This document shows positions 20,031 to 28,376 of a stretch of 40,348 bases of DNA, in pieces. The position numbers were made by a program, and so were the translations under genes. This stretch comes from an uncultured Corynebacterium sp. (GTDB lineage: Bacteria; Actinomycetota; Actinomycetes; Mycobacteriales; Mycobacteriaceae): assembly GCA_943914355.1 (NCBI GenBank), contig CALUBS010000019.1, positions 1 through 40,348 of the forward strand. Reading direction: 5' to 3'. Position 1 is the stretch's first letter; each line of letters starts with the position of its first letter. The notes beneath the pieces are model-generated. The model searched no databases. It was not told the DNA's origin and saw only the letters and a list, made by a program, of their open reading frames with translations.

Positions 20031-20062
20031 AAAAAGAAAAGCCCCGTGCAAGAGCACAGGGC
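20031..20062 (-). terminator. Attenuator-type terminator in the rplJ leader
   Basis: On the minus strand GCCCUGUGC-UCUU-GCACGGGGC forms a 9-bp stem (one G-U pair) followed at once by UUUUCUUUUU. It lies about 50 nt before the rplJ ATG, inside the leader, so it can only act as a conditional terminator for rplJL. Confidence 0.75.
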
Positions 20063-20175
20063 GTGCGACATGAGAAATGCCGCGGAATGCGCAAAGTGTC
20101 TCCTGCGTGGGCCGCCTCCATGGTGGAGAACTTTCAATCCTTAATGGATGACCAACGGTCTTCGGTGAACTTTGA
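20063..20175 (-). ncRNA. Ribosomal protein L10 leader
   Basis: The minus-strand leader contains GAAGACCGUUGGUC and GCAGGAGACACUU, which resemble the conserved segments of L10 leaders, followed by the terminator hairpin. The likely role is binding of the L10-L12 complex to control rplJ-rplL by attenuation. Exact boundaries are approximate. Confidence 0.6.
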
Positions 20176-20264
20176 CTCGGCCGCAAGGCCGTTCAAACTT
20201 CACAAGCGACACTACCGTACTTTCCTCGTATTCCCAAATTGCCCAGCCACGTAGGCTATCTACT

Positions 20265-21605
20265 ATGACTTCCCTCATGTGGTTTCGCGATGACCTGCGC
20301 TTATCCGATAACCAGGCTCTCACCCGCGCAGCGCAAGCCGCCACCGATGATAAAGATGGTTCAAAGCCAGAGTTAGTGGCGATAGTTCTCGATGAGCCCG
20401 CCTACCCCGGGACCCGACCACTCGGTGGTGCCAGCAATTGGTGGCGGGAGCGCTCGCTTTATGCCCTTGCACAGGACCTCGCAACCTGCGGAGTGAAGCT
20501 TCTCCGCGCTACCGGGGATGCCCGCGCCGTCATTCCCCGCACCGCCCGGGAGATTGGCGCCGATACCGTCACCTGGACCCGCCGCTACCACGGCCCGCTG
20601 CGCGAAGTCGACGCCACAGTAAAAGCAGCGCTCGCAGATTCCGGAATTAACGCCACCTCCTACCCCGGTTTCACCCTCGTGGAGCCATGGAAGGTAACTA
20701 ATGGCCAGGGCAAGCCTTATAAGGTCTTTACTCCCTTTGGGGCCGCCGCGCGGTCCCAACTCGCTGATGACGAACCGCTGCCCGTGCCGGAATTGCTGTC
20801 GCGGCGGGAGATGGGGGCATCGGCAAGCAGCAGCTGGCCTGATCCCAGCGCCGCTGAACCGAAGTGGGCTGCGTCGCTCGCCCAGTATTGGACGCCAGGG
20901 GAGGCAGGTGCGCGCGAACGCCTAGCCCAGCTCGACTTAACTCACTATGCCAGAGAACGCGATATCCCCGCGCACAACGCCACCTCTCTGCTATCGCCGC
21001 ACCTGCGCTTTGGCGAGGTATCCCCACGCGAAGTTTGGCTGGCCGCCGCCGAGGAACCCGACGCGGAGAAGTTCCACTCCGAGTTGCTGTGGCGCGACTT
21101 TGCCTGGCACCGGCTCTACCACCTGCCCGATCTGGCCACCCGCAACGTGCGGCAACAGTTCGACCGCTTCGACTGGTCCTGGAATGACCCGCGGCTGAGG
21201 GATTGGCAGGACGGGACGACGGGTATACCACTTGTCGATGCCGGTATGCGCGAACTCTGGAAAACCGGATACATGCACAATCGCGTGCGCATGGTGGTGG
21301 GATCGTTTCTCACCAAGAACCTGGGAATCCATTGGCGCCTAGGCGAAGAATGGTTTTGGGACACCCTGGTGGATGCCGATGCCGCGTCCAACCCATTTAA
21401 CTGGCAATGGGTGGCCGGCTGCGGCGATGATGCCGCGCCCTTCTTCCGCATCTTCAACCCTGAAACCCAGGCACAGCGCTTCGACCCCGAAGGCGCCTAT
21501 ATCCGCCGCTGGGCTCCCACGTTATCCGCCCCACCCATCGTGGATCTCAGGCAGTCGCGCCAGGCGGCCCTAGATGCCTATGCCGAGATCAAAGGCGCAG
21601 ACTAA
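20265..21605 (+). CDS. phr: Deoxyribodipyrimidine photolyase
   Basis: Light-driven repair of UV-induced pyrimidine dimers using FAD. I chose ATG 20265 (MTSLMWFRDDLRLSDNQAL), 446 residues; the frame is open upstream but only the later start matches the family's conserved WFR-DLR-DN beginning. The C-terminal FAD domain shows WRDFAWHRLYH, GTTGIPLVDAGMRELWKTG, MHNRVRMVVGSFLTKNL and NPFNWQWVAGCGDDA. It is complete. It is the only plus-strand gene inside the ribosomal/RNA polymerase block and separates rplA from rplJ. A possible -10 (TAGGCT, 20252-20257) ends 7 nt before the ATG, with no Shine-Dalgarno. Confidence 0.93.
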   Translation: MTSLMWFRDDLRLSDNQALTRAAQAATDDKDGSKPELVAIVLDEPAYPGTRPLGGASNWWRERSLYALAQDLATCGVKLLRATGDARAVIPRTAREIGADTVTWTRRYHGPLREVDATVKAALADSGINATSYPGFTLVEPWKVTNGQGKPYKVFTPFGAAARSQLADDEPLPVPELLSRREMGASASSSWPDPSAAEPKWAASLAQYWTPGEAGARERLAQLDLTHYARERDIPAHNATSLLSPHLRFGEVSPREVWLAAAEEPDAEKFHSELLWRDFAWHRLYHLPDLATRNVRQQFDRFDWSWNDPRLRDWQDGTTGIPLVDAGMRELWKTGYMHNRVRMVVGSFLTKNLGIHWRLGEEWFWDTLVDADAASNPFNWQWVAGCGDDAAPFFRIFNPETQAQRFDPEGAYIRRWAPTLSAPPIVDLRQSRQAALDAYAEIKGAD

Positions 21606-21655
21606 CGCTCAATACCTAGACTTTTCGTTCACACCGCAAGGCCTGTTGAGCGATG

Positions 21656-21692
21656 CAAAAAGACCCCAAGGAAAATCCTCGGGGTCTTTATT
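21656..21692. terminator. Bidirectional terminator between phr and rplA
   Basis: AAAGACCCC and GGGGTCTTT form a strong stem (with AAGGA/TCCTC inside) with an A-run on one side and TTTATTT on the other. It lies between two convergent genes and can end both transcripts. Confidence 0.85.
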
Positions 21693-21716
21693 TACGCGCT
21701 ATGCGCTATCACCGTC

Positions 21717-22421
21717 TTAGTCGGTGTAGCCCTTCTGCACGGAGCCGTCCACAGGAATGCCTGGGCCGGAGGTGGTGGAGATGGTGGCGCGCTTGATGTA
21801 GATGCCCTTAGCGGAAGCAGGCTTCAGGCGCTGGATTTCATCCATGAGGGCGCCGTAGTTCTCAGCGAGCTTCTCAGCATCGAAGGAGGCCTTACCAAGG
21901 ATGGCGTGCAGGTTTGCAGCCTTGTCCACGCGGAAGGAGATCTTACCGCCCTTGACCTCGCTAATTGCCTTAGCAACGTCATTGGTCACGGTACCGGTCT
22001 TCGGGTTAGGCATCAGACCACGTGGGCCCAAGACGCGGGCGACGCGGCCAACCTTGGCCATCTGGTCCGGGGTAGCGATGGCAACGTCGAAGTTCAGGTT
22101 GCCCTCGTTGATCTGCTCGATCAGCTCGGAGGTGCCGACGATGTCAGCGCCAGCTTCCTGGGCTGCGGTAGCCTTTTCGCCCTCTGCGAAGACGGCGACG
22201 CGAACGTCCTTACCGGTGCCGTTAGGCAGGGAAACGGTGCCGCGCACCAGCTGGTCAGCCTTGCGTGGGTCAACGCCCAAGCGGAAGACGACGTCAACGG
22301 TGGCGTCGAAATTCTTGGAGGAGGTCTCCTTGGCCAACTTTGCGGCCTCGATCGGACGGTACAGGCGGGACTTATCTACTAGTTCCGCAGCGGCCTTATA
22401 AGCCTTAGACTTGGTGCTCAT
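21717..22421 (-). CDS. rplA: 50S ribosomal protein L1
   Basis: L1 forms the mobile stalk at the E site. The 234-residue protein begins [21 protein letters not shown] and shows the conserved [12 protein letters not shown] and [16 protein letters not shown] segments. It follows rplK after 68 bp and is co-transcribed with it. It is complete. Confidence 0.98.
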   Translation of the reverse strand: MSTKSKAYKAAAELVDKSRLYRPIEAAKLAKETSSKNFDATVDVVFRLGVDPRKADQLVRGTVSLPNGTGKDVRVAVFAEGEKATAAQEAGADIVGTSELIEQINEGNLNFDVAIATPDQMAKVGRVARVLGPRGLMPNPKTGTVTNDVAKAISEVKGGKISFRVDKAANLHAILGKASFDAEKLAENYGALMDEIQRLKPASAKGIYIKRATISTTSGPGIPVDGSVQKGYTD

Positions 22422-22489
22422 TTAACAATTCCTTTTCTGGATTGGCGTGGTATTTGGCGGGCCGAAGCTGGCCCTACCACATAAAGTTT

Positions 22490-22933
22490 TTACTTCTCCG
22501 GTGCGCCATCGATGTTAAGGCCCATGGAGCGGGCGGTACCAGCGATGATGTGTGCGCCGGCCTCGATGTCGCGGGCGTTGAGGTCCTCGAACTTGGTCTG
22601 TGCAATTTCCTTGCACTGATCCCAGGTGACGGTGCCGACCTTATCGGTGTGCGGAACACCGGAACCCTTCTGGACGCCTGCGGCCTTCAGCAGCAGCTTG
22701 GCTGCCGGCGGGGTCTTCAGCTTGAAGTCGAAGGAGCGGTCTTCGTAGACGGTGATCTCAACAGGAACCACGTTGCCACGCTGGTTCTCGGTAGCGGCGT
22801 TATAAGCCTTGCAGAATTCCATGATGTTGACGCCGTGGGCACCCAGTGCCGGGCCAACTGGCGGTGCCGGGTTAGCGGCACCAGCCTCGATCTGCAGCTT
22901 GATGAAGCCAGATACCTTCTTCTTAGGAGCCAT
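22490..22933 (-). CDS. rplK: 50S ribosomal protein L11
   Basis: L11 is part of the GTPase-associated centre. ATG 22933 ([20 protein letters not shown]) gives 147 residues and has GAAAGAGG upstream; the frame is open further upstream but into the nusG terminator region. The typical [19 protein letters not shown] segment and C-terminal [13 protein letters not shown] are present. First gene of rplK-rplA. Confidence 0.98.
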   Translation of the reverse strand: MAPKKKVSGFIKLQIEAGAANPAPPVGPALGAHGVNIMEFCKAYNAATENQRGNVVPVEITVYEDRSFDFKLKTPPAAKLLLKAAGVQKGSGVPHTDKVGTVTWDQCKEIAQTKFEDLNARDIEAGAHIIAGTARSMGLNIDGAPEK

Positions 22934-23047
22934 CGAATTACCTCTTTCCTGTGGTACCGGACCTGCGTCACGATGAATAACGCGGCCCGTCCGGATGCTC
23001 ACCTCAGTGGGCCACCGGAGGATGAAACGATTTACGCGTGCGCACGC

Positions 23048-23086
23048 AAAAGGCGCACGGCGTTCCAGTCTAGAACACCGTGCGCC
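23048..23086 (-). terminator. Terminator between nusG and rplK
   Basis: ggcgcacggcgttc (23052-23065) and gaacaccgtgcgcc (23073-23086) pair over 14 bp with one G-U. On the minus strand the stem is followed by TTTTGCG. It suggests nusG and rplKA are at least partly separate transcripts. Confidence 0.8.
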
Positions 23087-23103
23087 CTGCACAAAATCAC
23101 TTT

Positions 23104-23991
23104 TTAAGAAATGCGCTCGATTTCCGTCGGTGATAACTCCACTGGGGTTTCGCGGCCGAAGATGGAGACTAGGCCCTGCATCTTGCCGGTCTCCGGGTCA
23201 ATTTCGGAGATGGTAGCGGACACGGCAGCCAGCGGGCCGGACAGGATGGTAACGGCCTCGCCCACCTCGAAGTCGTGGGCGTACTTCTTGGCCACTTCCT
23301 TCTCCGGCATTTCAACGACCTGCTCGCCCTCTTGCTCGTTCGGGGCGGCCTCGCCCTTGGTGGCGGGAGCTTCATTCGGCATGAGGAACTTAGCCACGTC
23401 GCGGGTCTTCACCGGCGTCGCGTTGCCTTCATTGCCCACGAAGGAGGTCACGCCGGGGGTTTCGCGGATGACCGACCAGGCGGCATCGTTAAGCTCAGCA
23501 CGTACCAGAACATAGCCCGGCAGCAGCTTGCGCTTTACAATCTTCTTCTTGCCGTCCTTGTTTTCCATGATCTGCTCGATGGGGACGACGACCTCGAAGA
23601 TGGAGTCTTCCACCTCAAGGGTCTGCGCACGCATGTCGAGGTTTGTGCGCACCTTGTTTTCGTAGCCGGAGTAGCACTGGATGATGTACCACTGGCCCGG
23701 CTGCTTCTTCAGCTCGCGGGTGAATTCGCGCAGGCGCTTGCGGTAAGCGGCGTCCTCAGCTTCTTCCTCGGTTTCGGCGGCGCTCTCTTCGGCGGACTCG
23801 GCCTCCGCCGCGGGGGCATCGGCAAGCGCAGCGTCTTCTGCGCCAGCGATGTCAGCCTGAGCCGGTGCTGCGGCCTCCTCTTGGGCGTCCTCGACTGCGC
23901 TGGCGTGCTCTGCAGCCTGCTCCTGCACGTTGGACTGCATGGCCTCCTCTAGGGAGGTTCCTGGGTTTTCGACGTTATTTTCGTCGCTCAT
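23104..23991 (-). CDS. nusG: Transcription termination/antitermination factor NusG
   Basis: NusG binds RNA polymerase and links it to Rho or the ribosome. The protein has 295 residues, longer than E. coli NusG because of an acidic, Ala/Glu-rich N-terminal extension of about 95 residues, as is common in actinobacteria. The NGN domain begins at [17 protein letters not shown] and has [11 protein letters not shown]. The KOW domain near the C-terminus reads [15 protein letters not shown]...[23 protein letters not shown] at 23991 has GGAG upstream. Confidence 0.97.
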   Translation of the reverse strand: MSDENNVENPGTSLEEAMQSNVQEQAAEHASAVEDAQEEAAAPAQADIAGAEDAALADAPAAEAESAEESAAETEEEAEDAAYRKRLREFTRELKKQPGQWYIIQCYSGYENKVRTNLDMRAQTLEVEDSIFEVVVPIEQIMENKDGKKKIVKRKLLPGYVLVRAELNDAAWSVIRETPGVTSFVGNEGNATPVKTRDVAKFLMPNEAPATKGEAAPNEQEGEQVVEMPEKEVAKKYAHDFEVGEAVTILSGPLAAVSATISEIDPETGKMQGLVSIFGRETPVELSPTEIERIS

Positions 23992-24063
23992 GAGTGGTAC
24001 TCCAAAATGTCATCGGCGCGTGTTGTAGAACCAGCCTACCCGCGGCGCGTGTGGGCAAAAAGT

Positions 24064-24097
24064 ATCCCGCCGTTCCGGAGTGCGGAAACAGCGGGAT
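24064..24097 (-). terminator. Terminator between secE and nusG
   Basis: atcccgc...gcgggat with an inner gttccg/cggaaac stem. On the minus strand it is followed by ACTTTTTG. It starts 24 bp after the secE stop and may end or attenuate the secE transcript ahead of nusG. Confidence 0.7.
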
Positions 24098-24120
24098 AAA
24101 AGATTGTGGGGTCATTCTAG

Positions 24121-24453
24121 CTAATTAGTCAGAATCTTCTCAACTCCGAGGCCAGCCAGGGTATCGACGCCCCAAACAAGCGCGGTGATGACGATCAAGA
24201 AGGCGAACGTGATGAGGGTGTACTGCAGCATCTCTCCACGGGTGGGCCAGACCACCTTCTTCATTTCAGAGACAACCTCGCCGGGGAATGCGGCGACGCC
24301 GCCACCCGGGCTCTCGGTGCTGTTTTTATCCTCAACGCGGACCACGTTCTTCTTCGCCGAGTCCGTGGAGGTCGTGGAAGCCGCACCAGAAAGCTGGCGC
24401 TTACCGGTAGGACGCGGGGCCGCCGAGTCCTTCGGCTGCTGCTCATCGCTCAC
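24121..24453 (-). CDS. secE: Preprotein translocase subunit SecE
   Basis: Membrane subunit that stabilises SecY in the Sec translocon. I chose GTG 24453 ((V/M)SDEQQPKDS), with AAGGAGGG 6 nt upstream, giving 110 residues; the longer frame has no comparable ribosome binding site. A polar N-terminal tail is followed by the conserved amphipathic helix EVVSEMKKVVWPTRGEM (residues 59-75) and one transmembrane segment (about 79-100). The single-membrane-segment form is normal outside Enterobacteria. It is followed by nusG. Confidence 0.96.
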   Translation of the reverse strand: MSDEQQPKDSAAPRPTGKRQLSGAASTTSTDSAKKNVVRVEDKNSTESPGGGVAAFPGEVVSEMKKVVWPTRGEMLQYTLITFAFLIVITALVWGVDTLAGLGVEKILTN

Positions 24454-24588
24454 AGCTAACCCTCCTTGGGAAGTGAAATCTTTTTCTAGGCATGAACCTC
24501 CGCCCAGACATAACTTTGTCAACCCTAGCAAAAGGTGCACGGGCAGGAAAGCATGCCAGGGCGGGTGAGCCGCATCTGTGACAAAAAT

Positions 24589-24621
24589 ATCCCCGCCATC
24601 TGGAAAGCAGATGCCGGGGAT
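24589..24621 (-). terminator. Terminator downstream of tRNA-Trp
   Basis: atccccgccatct and agatgccggggat pair over 13 bp with one mismatch. On the minus strand the stem is followed by ATATTTTTG. It lies 7 bp past tRNA-Trp and ends the tRNA transcript before secE. Confidence 0.75.
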
Positions 24622-24627
24622 CCTTGC

Positions 24628-24699
24628 AGGGGCGACAGGACTCGAACCTGCAACCTACGGTTTTGGAGACCGTTGCGCTACCAATTGCGCCACGCCCCT
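24628..24699 (-). tRNA. tRNA-Trp (CCA)
   Basis: A 72-nt cloverleaf with acceptor arms AGGGGCG/CGCCCCU, a D-arm GCGCAATTGGTAGCGC, T-arm GTTCGAGTC and anticodon loop CTCCAAAA giving CCA. tRNA-Trp just ahead of secE is a common bacterial arrangement. Confidence 0.97.
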
Positions 24700-24802
24700 A
24701 TTTTATTTTTCGTGACTCTAGAACGTCACGCGCCGATGACCTTACCAGATACCTAATTCCTCACGGAAACCAGTACACCGCTAAGGCCATAGGCACGGTA
24801 GT

Positions 24803-24828
24803 AAAAAAGCGCCGTAATGGCGCTTTTC
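24803..24828 (-). terminator. Hairpin between tRNA-Met and tRNA-Trp
   Basis: agcgcc (24808-24813) and ggcgct (24819-24824) extended by A/T pairs, with a T-run on both strands. On the minus strand it follows tRNA-Met and may be a terminator or a processing signal. Confidence 0.65.
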
Positions 24829-24836
24829 TTTCCCGG

Positions 24837-24908
24837 TAGCGATGGCGAGAATTGAACTCGCGACACAGCGATTATGAGTCGCTTGCTCTACCACTGAGCT
24901 ACACCGCC
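24837..24908 (-). tRNA. tRNA-Met (CAT)
   Basis: A 72-nt cloverleaf with acceptor arms GGCGGTG/CATCGCT (two G-U pairs), D-arm AGCTCAGTGGTAGAGC and T-arm GAGTTCAATTCTC. Anticodon loop CTCATAA gives CAT. The D-arm and the paired first base suggest an elongator rather than initiator tRNA; a lysidine-modified Ile tRNA cannot be excluded by reading alone. Confidence 0.92.
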
Positions 24909-24959
24909 ATGGTGAACACCTTCATCCTGCAGGAAGATATTTCCTCCAGACATGAATGG

Positions 24960-25032
24960 AGCCCCCTGACAGAATCGAACTGTCGACCTTTTCCTTACCA
25001 TGGAAACGCTCTGCCGACTGAGCTAAGGGGGC
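24960..25032 (-). tRNA. tRNA-Thr (GGT)
   Basis: A 73-nt cloverleaf with acceptor arms GCCCCCT/AGGGGGC, D-arm AGCTCAGTCGGCAGAGC, T-arm CAGTTCGATTCTG and anticodon loop ATGGTAA giving GGT. First of a three-tRNA minus-strand cluster (Thr, Met, Trp) upstream of secE. Confidence 0.96.
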
Positions 25033-25089
25033 ACATCCCAGCATCAAGCACATCAATATTTCGTTGTGCTCTCCGTTGCGGACTTCAAT

Positions 25090-25119
25090 AATGTAACCTG
25101 ACACCTCCACTTTGCACAA
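25090..25119 (-). promoter_or_regulatory. Possible promoter of the tRNA cluster
   Basis: On the minus strand TTGTGC (25114-25119) and TACATT (25090-25095) are 18 nt apart, about 55 nt upstream of tRNA-Thr. The -10 fits TANANT; the -35 is a partial match. Confidence 0.4.
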
Positions 25120-25197
25120 ATCGCCACGTCAGCACCCATAAGTGAAGAAATTTCCGGGGCTTATTCGATGCTGGTCCTCGCCACCCGGTGTGTTTGA

Positions 25198-26163
25198 ATG
25201 AAAGGCATGCTGGATCATAAAGACTGTCTTTCTATCGACGCCGCGAAGCTCTACTACAACTCCGGGTTTTCACAGGCGGAGGTGGCATCTCACCTGGGGA
25301 TTTCCAGGCCGACGGTCTCCAAATTGCTCACTCATGCCGCCGAGCGCGGCTTTGTCACCGTAAGTATTACCGATCCCCGCGAGCAGTCCGATGAGCTGGT
25401 TTCTGCGCTCTGCGAGCGCTTTTCGCTAGCCGATGCCCGCGTCACCGCCACCCCTCCCGGCGGATCCCTGCTCGCGGATTTGGGCAGCGCTGGCGCCGCC
25501 CTATTGGAGGAGCTCATTACCGATCACACCTCGGTGGGCTTGTCCTGGGGCGAAACCATGTCCGCGGTGGCCTCCCATTTGCGCAAGCGGCCACTGGAGG
25601 GTGTGGACATCATCCAGCTCAAGGGCGGGCATTCTCACTCGGAGCGCTCCACCAAGGATCTGCAGACTATGCAGGCATTTACCCAGGCCTTTAATGCCGA
25701 GGCACACCTGCTTCCCCTCCCGGTGATCTTCGATTCCGTCGAGGCCAAAGAGTGGGTCTCCCGCGATAGGCATATTGCCAAGATTTTGCAGATGGGGGCA
25801 TCAGTAAGCGTGGCGGTATTTACCGTCGGCGCGATGAAGAAAGAATCGCTCGCGCTTAACTTGGGATATCTCACCGAAAGCGAAGAGGAAGAATTGCTCA
25901 CCAATGCGGTGGGAGATGTATGCTCGCGCTTTTTCACCACCCAAGGCGATGTTGCCAGCCAGGCGGTGGATGAGCGCACCGTTGGCATTAGCCTGAGCGA
26001 TTTAGCAACGCGTCCCACCCGCGTCTTAGTAGCCGGCGGTGCCCAGAAGGCCGAGGCACTACAGGTCGCCTTGGATATGGGCCTTGCCACCCACCTAGTC
26101 ACGGATCAAACCACGGCGCACAAGCTGGTGAGCTCTACAGAGAGTCGCCTTCCTCACCATTAA
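25198..26163 (+). CDS. SorC/DeoR-type transcriptional regulator of the deo cluster
   Basis: A 321-residue regulator. The N-terminal helix-turn-helix (residues about 12-50) reads DAAKLYYNSGFSQAEVASHLGISRPTVSKLL. The rest is a sugar-phosphate-binding domain of the SorC type (GVDIIQLKGGHSHSERSTKDLQ region and DSVEAKEWVSRD segment), as in Bacillus subtilis DeoR. Regulators of this type usually release DNA when they bind deoxyribose-5-phosphate or a related effector. It lies 92 bp upstream of deoD on the same strand, with an inverted-repeat operator between them. An ATG 9 nt downstream (MLDHKD) is an alternative start. Confidence 0.85.
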   Translation: MKGMLDHKDCLSIDAAKLYYNSGFSQAEVASHLGISRPTVSKLLTHAAERGFVTVSITDPREQSDELVSALCERFSLADARVTATPPGGSLLADLGSAGAALLEELITDHTSVGLSWGETMSAVASHLRKRPLEGVDIIQLKGGHSHSERSTKDLQTMQAFTQAFNAEAHLLPLPVIFDSVEAKEWVSRDRHIAKILQMGASVSVAVFTVGAMKKESLALNLGYLTESEEEELLTNAVGDVCSRFFTTQGDVASQAVDERTVGISLSDLATRPTRVLVAGGAQKAEALQVALDMGLATHLVTDQTTAHKLVSSTESRLPHH

Positions 26164-26185
26164 TGCACATTTGTTAATTATTTCA

Positions 26186-26237
26186 TTGACATTGGTGCCA
26201 CGGGGGCTAAACTGACTGGTGACACAGTCCACCAGTC
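26186..26237 (+). promoter_or_regulatory. deo operon promoter and operator
   Basis: Perfect TTGACA (26186-26191), 16-nt spacer, then TAAACT (26208-26213). Immediately downstream, GACTGGTG (26214-26221) and CACCAGTC (26230-26237) form a perfect 8-bp inverted repeat with an 8-nt spacer, covering the expected transcription start. Binding there would block initiation; the adjacent SorC/DeoR-type regulator is the obvious candidate. Confidence 0.75.
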
Positions 26238-26255
26238 CACGTTGAGGAGTACTCC

Positions 26256-26981
26256 ATGTCTCAGACCGAGATTTCCACCCCGCACATCAACCCGCACGGC
26301 GCCCCCATCGCAGAGACCGTTTTGCTGCCCGGCGATCCCCTCCGCGCCAAATTCATCGCGGATACCTTCTTGGAAGATGTCGTCCAATTCAATGAAATCC
26401 GCAACATGCTGGGCTTTACCGGCACCTACAACGGCAAGCCCATCTCCGTTATGGGCACCGGTATGGGAATTCCCTCTATCGGTATCTACTCCTGGGAATT
26501 GATCCATAAGTTCGGTGCGAAAAAGCTCATCCGCGTCGGCTCCATCGGTGCTATGCAAGAAGACATCGAATTGCACGATGTCATCGTGGCATCTTCTGCT
26601 TCTACCGATTCCAACTTCCTGTCACAGTATGACCTGCCGGGCACCTACGCCCCCACCGCATCCTGGAAGCTACTCAAGGCGCTGGTAGATGAGGCCGAGC
26701 GCCAAGAGACCCCGATTCACGTGGGCAATATCCTAAGTTCTGACATGTTCTACCACATGGATAAGACCGTCAACGGCCGCTGGGCGCACATGGGCGTGCT
26801 TGGTGTGGAAATGGAATCCGCCGCACTCTATGCCACCGCCGCCGAGGCCGGTGTCGACGCCTTGGGCCTATTCACTGTCTCAGACAATGTGGTCAACGGC
26901 ACCCAGCTTTCTGCCGAGGACCGCCAGAGCGCATTCCACACCATGATGAAACTCGCCTTGCCACTTAACGCAGTCGACTAA
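26256..26981 (+). CDS. deoD: Purine-nucleoside phosphorylase, DeoD type
   Basis: Converts purine (deoxy)nucleosides plus phosphate to free base and (deoxy)ribose-1-phosphate. The 241-residue protein has LLPGDPLRAKFIADTFLED (phosphate loop), GTGMGIPSIGIYSWELI, RVGSIGAMQEDIELHDVI and VEMESAALYATAAEAG. The catalytic Asp is in TVSDNV, where the E. coli enzyme has TVSDH. A GAGGAG ribosome binding site precedes the ATG. First structural gene of the deo operon. Confidence 0.95.
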   Translation: MSQTEISTPHINPHGAPIAETVLLPGDPLRAKFIADTFLEDVVQFNEIRNMLGFTGTYNGKPISVMGTGMGIPSIGIYSWELIHKFGAKKLIRVGSIGAMQEDIELHDVIVASSASTDSNFLSQYDLPGTYAPTASWKLLKALVDEAERQETPIHVGNILSSDMFYHMDKTVNGRWAHMGVLGVEMESAALYATAAEAGVDALGLFTVSDNVVNGTQLSAEDRQSAFHTMMKLALPLNAVD

Positions 26982-27009
26982 GCTCCTCTTCCCACAAAGG
27001 ACAACTTCC

Positions 27010-28365
27010 ATGCTGAAAAAAGTTAAGGCCATGCCGGGGGATCGCACCCAGGTTAACCCCAAGGCGGCCGTCCCTATCCTCCTTTTCGTCTTCGTCTTCT
27101 CCCTCATCATTGACAATGGATTCAAGACGATGACCATGCCGATCGCGGAAGCGCTGGAGATCTCCGATAAAACCGCTTCGCTGCAGGCCTCGCTGGCCGG
27201 CGTCATCATTGGTATCGGCGCCGTCGTCTACGCCGCCTTGGCGGACTCCATCTCTATTCGGAAGCTCATGCTTACCGGTATCGGGTTTGTGGCCGTGGGT
27301 TCCATCCTGGCTTTCATTTTCTCTGGTTCGTGGGCCATGGTGTTGACTGGGCGTTTGATTCAGACCACCGGTTTGGCCGCCGCTGAGACGCTCTATGTCA
27401 TCTACGTGACCAAGCACTTGAGTGAGGATGATCAAAAGACCTACCTCGGCTTTTCCACCGCTGCCTTCCAGGCCGGCCTGCTCATTGGTGCGCTGACCTC
27501 TGGGTTCATCTCCACCTACGTGTCCTGGACGGCGATGTTCCTCATCCCCCTTATCCTCCTGCTCACCATTCCGCCCATCATTAAAAATGTGCCGGAAGAT
27601 GAGGCCGTGGAGGGCCACCTGGACGCACTTGGCCTGTTCTTTGTCGCCGTCTTCGCCAGCGCTCTCATCATGTTTATGCAGGATTACGCCTGGTACTGGC
27701 TCGTCTTGGCAGCCATTGGCTTAGTCCTGTTCATCGTGCACATCAAGAACGCAAAGAACCCCGTGGTCACCCCGGAATTCTTCACCAATGGACGCTACGT
27801 GTGGACCATCGTCATGGTGCTCTTTGTCTATTCCACCCAGCTGGGCTTTATCTTCCTGCTTCCCTATGCAGCCCAAGACATGCACGGTATGAGCCTGGAC
27901 CGTGCTTCGTTGTTGCTCATTCCTGGCTATGCCTGCGCCGTGCTCGTCGGTATTTTGTCCGGCAAGATCGGCACGGTGCTCTCGTCTCGAGCCACCATCT
28001 ATACCGCTTTTGCTTTGGTTGCAGGTTCCTTATTCATTGCCGCGCTGTTTGCACAGGTTCACGTGGCTGTGCTTGTTATCACCATTATTGCCTTTGCCAG
28101 CGGCTTTTCCCTGATGTACGCACCACTGGTCAATACTGCACTGCGCAATATCACCGCAGCCAAGTCCGGTATCGCCATCGGCTTTTATAACCTCACCATC
28201 AATATCGCCATCCCGCTGGGCATTGCGTACACCGCCAAGCTGATGGAATCCACCAGCTACACCACCACCCTGCTCATTCTCACCGTCATCGCTCTCTTCG
28301 GTTCCGCGCTGTACATCATTTCGGATCTGAAGATGGCTAAAAACGAACCCGCCCCAGTTTCCTAA
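27010..28365 (+). CDS. MFS transporter, probable nucleoside carrier
   Basis: A 451-residue polytopic membrane protein with about 12-14 hydrophobic segments. It shows MFS features: a loop [13 protein letters not shown] between early membrane segments, then [23 protein letters not shown], and a repeat-like second half. It starts 28 bp after deoD and ends 11 bp before deoC, so it is part of the operon. A nucleoside or deoxyribose substrate is inferred only from that context; the sequence also resembles drug/H+ antiporter-type carriers. Confidence 0.85.
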   Translation: MLKKVKAMPGDRTQVNPKAAVPILLFVFVFSLIIDNGFKTMTMPIAEALEISDKTASLQASLAGVIIGIGAVVYAALADSISIRKLMLTGIGFVAVGSILAFIFSGSWAMVLTGRLIQTTGLAAAETLYVIYVTKHLSEDDQKTYLGFSTAAFQAGLLIGALTSGFISTYVSWTAMFLIPLILLLTIPPIIKNVPEDEAVEGHLDALGLFFVAVFASALIMFMQDYAWYWLVLAAIGLVLFIVHIKNAKNPVVTPEFFTNGRYVWTIVMVLFVYSTQLGFIFLLPYAAQDMHGMSLDRASLLLIPGYACAVLVGILSGKIGTVLSSRATIYTAFALVAGSLFIAALFAQVHVAVLVITIIAFASGFSLMYAPLVNTALRNITAAKSGIAIGFYNLTINIAIPLGIAYTAKLMESTSYTTTLLILTVIALFGSALYIISDLKMAKNEPAPVS

Positions 28366-28376
28366 AGGAGAAAATC

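Noticed and set aside
24517..24522. Perfect TTGACA on the minus strand upstream of secE
   Set aside because: No acceptable -10 hexamer lies 16-18 nt downstream, so I do not call a promoter there.
24628..25032. tRNA cluster as a possible integration site
   Set aside because: No integrase, no duplicated tRNA end and no foreign-looking genes next to it.
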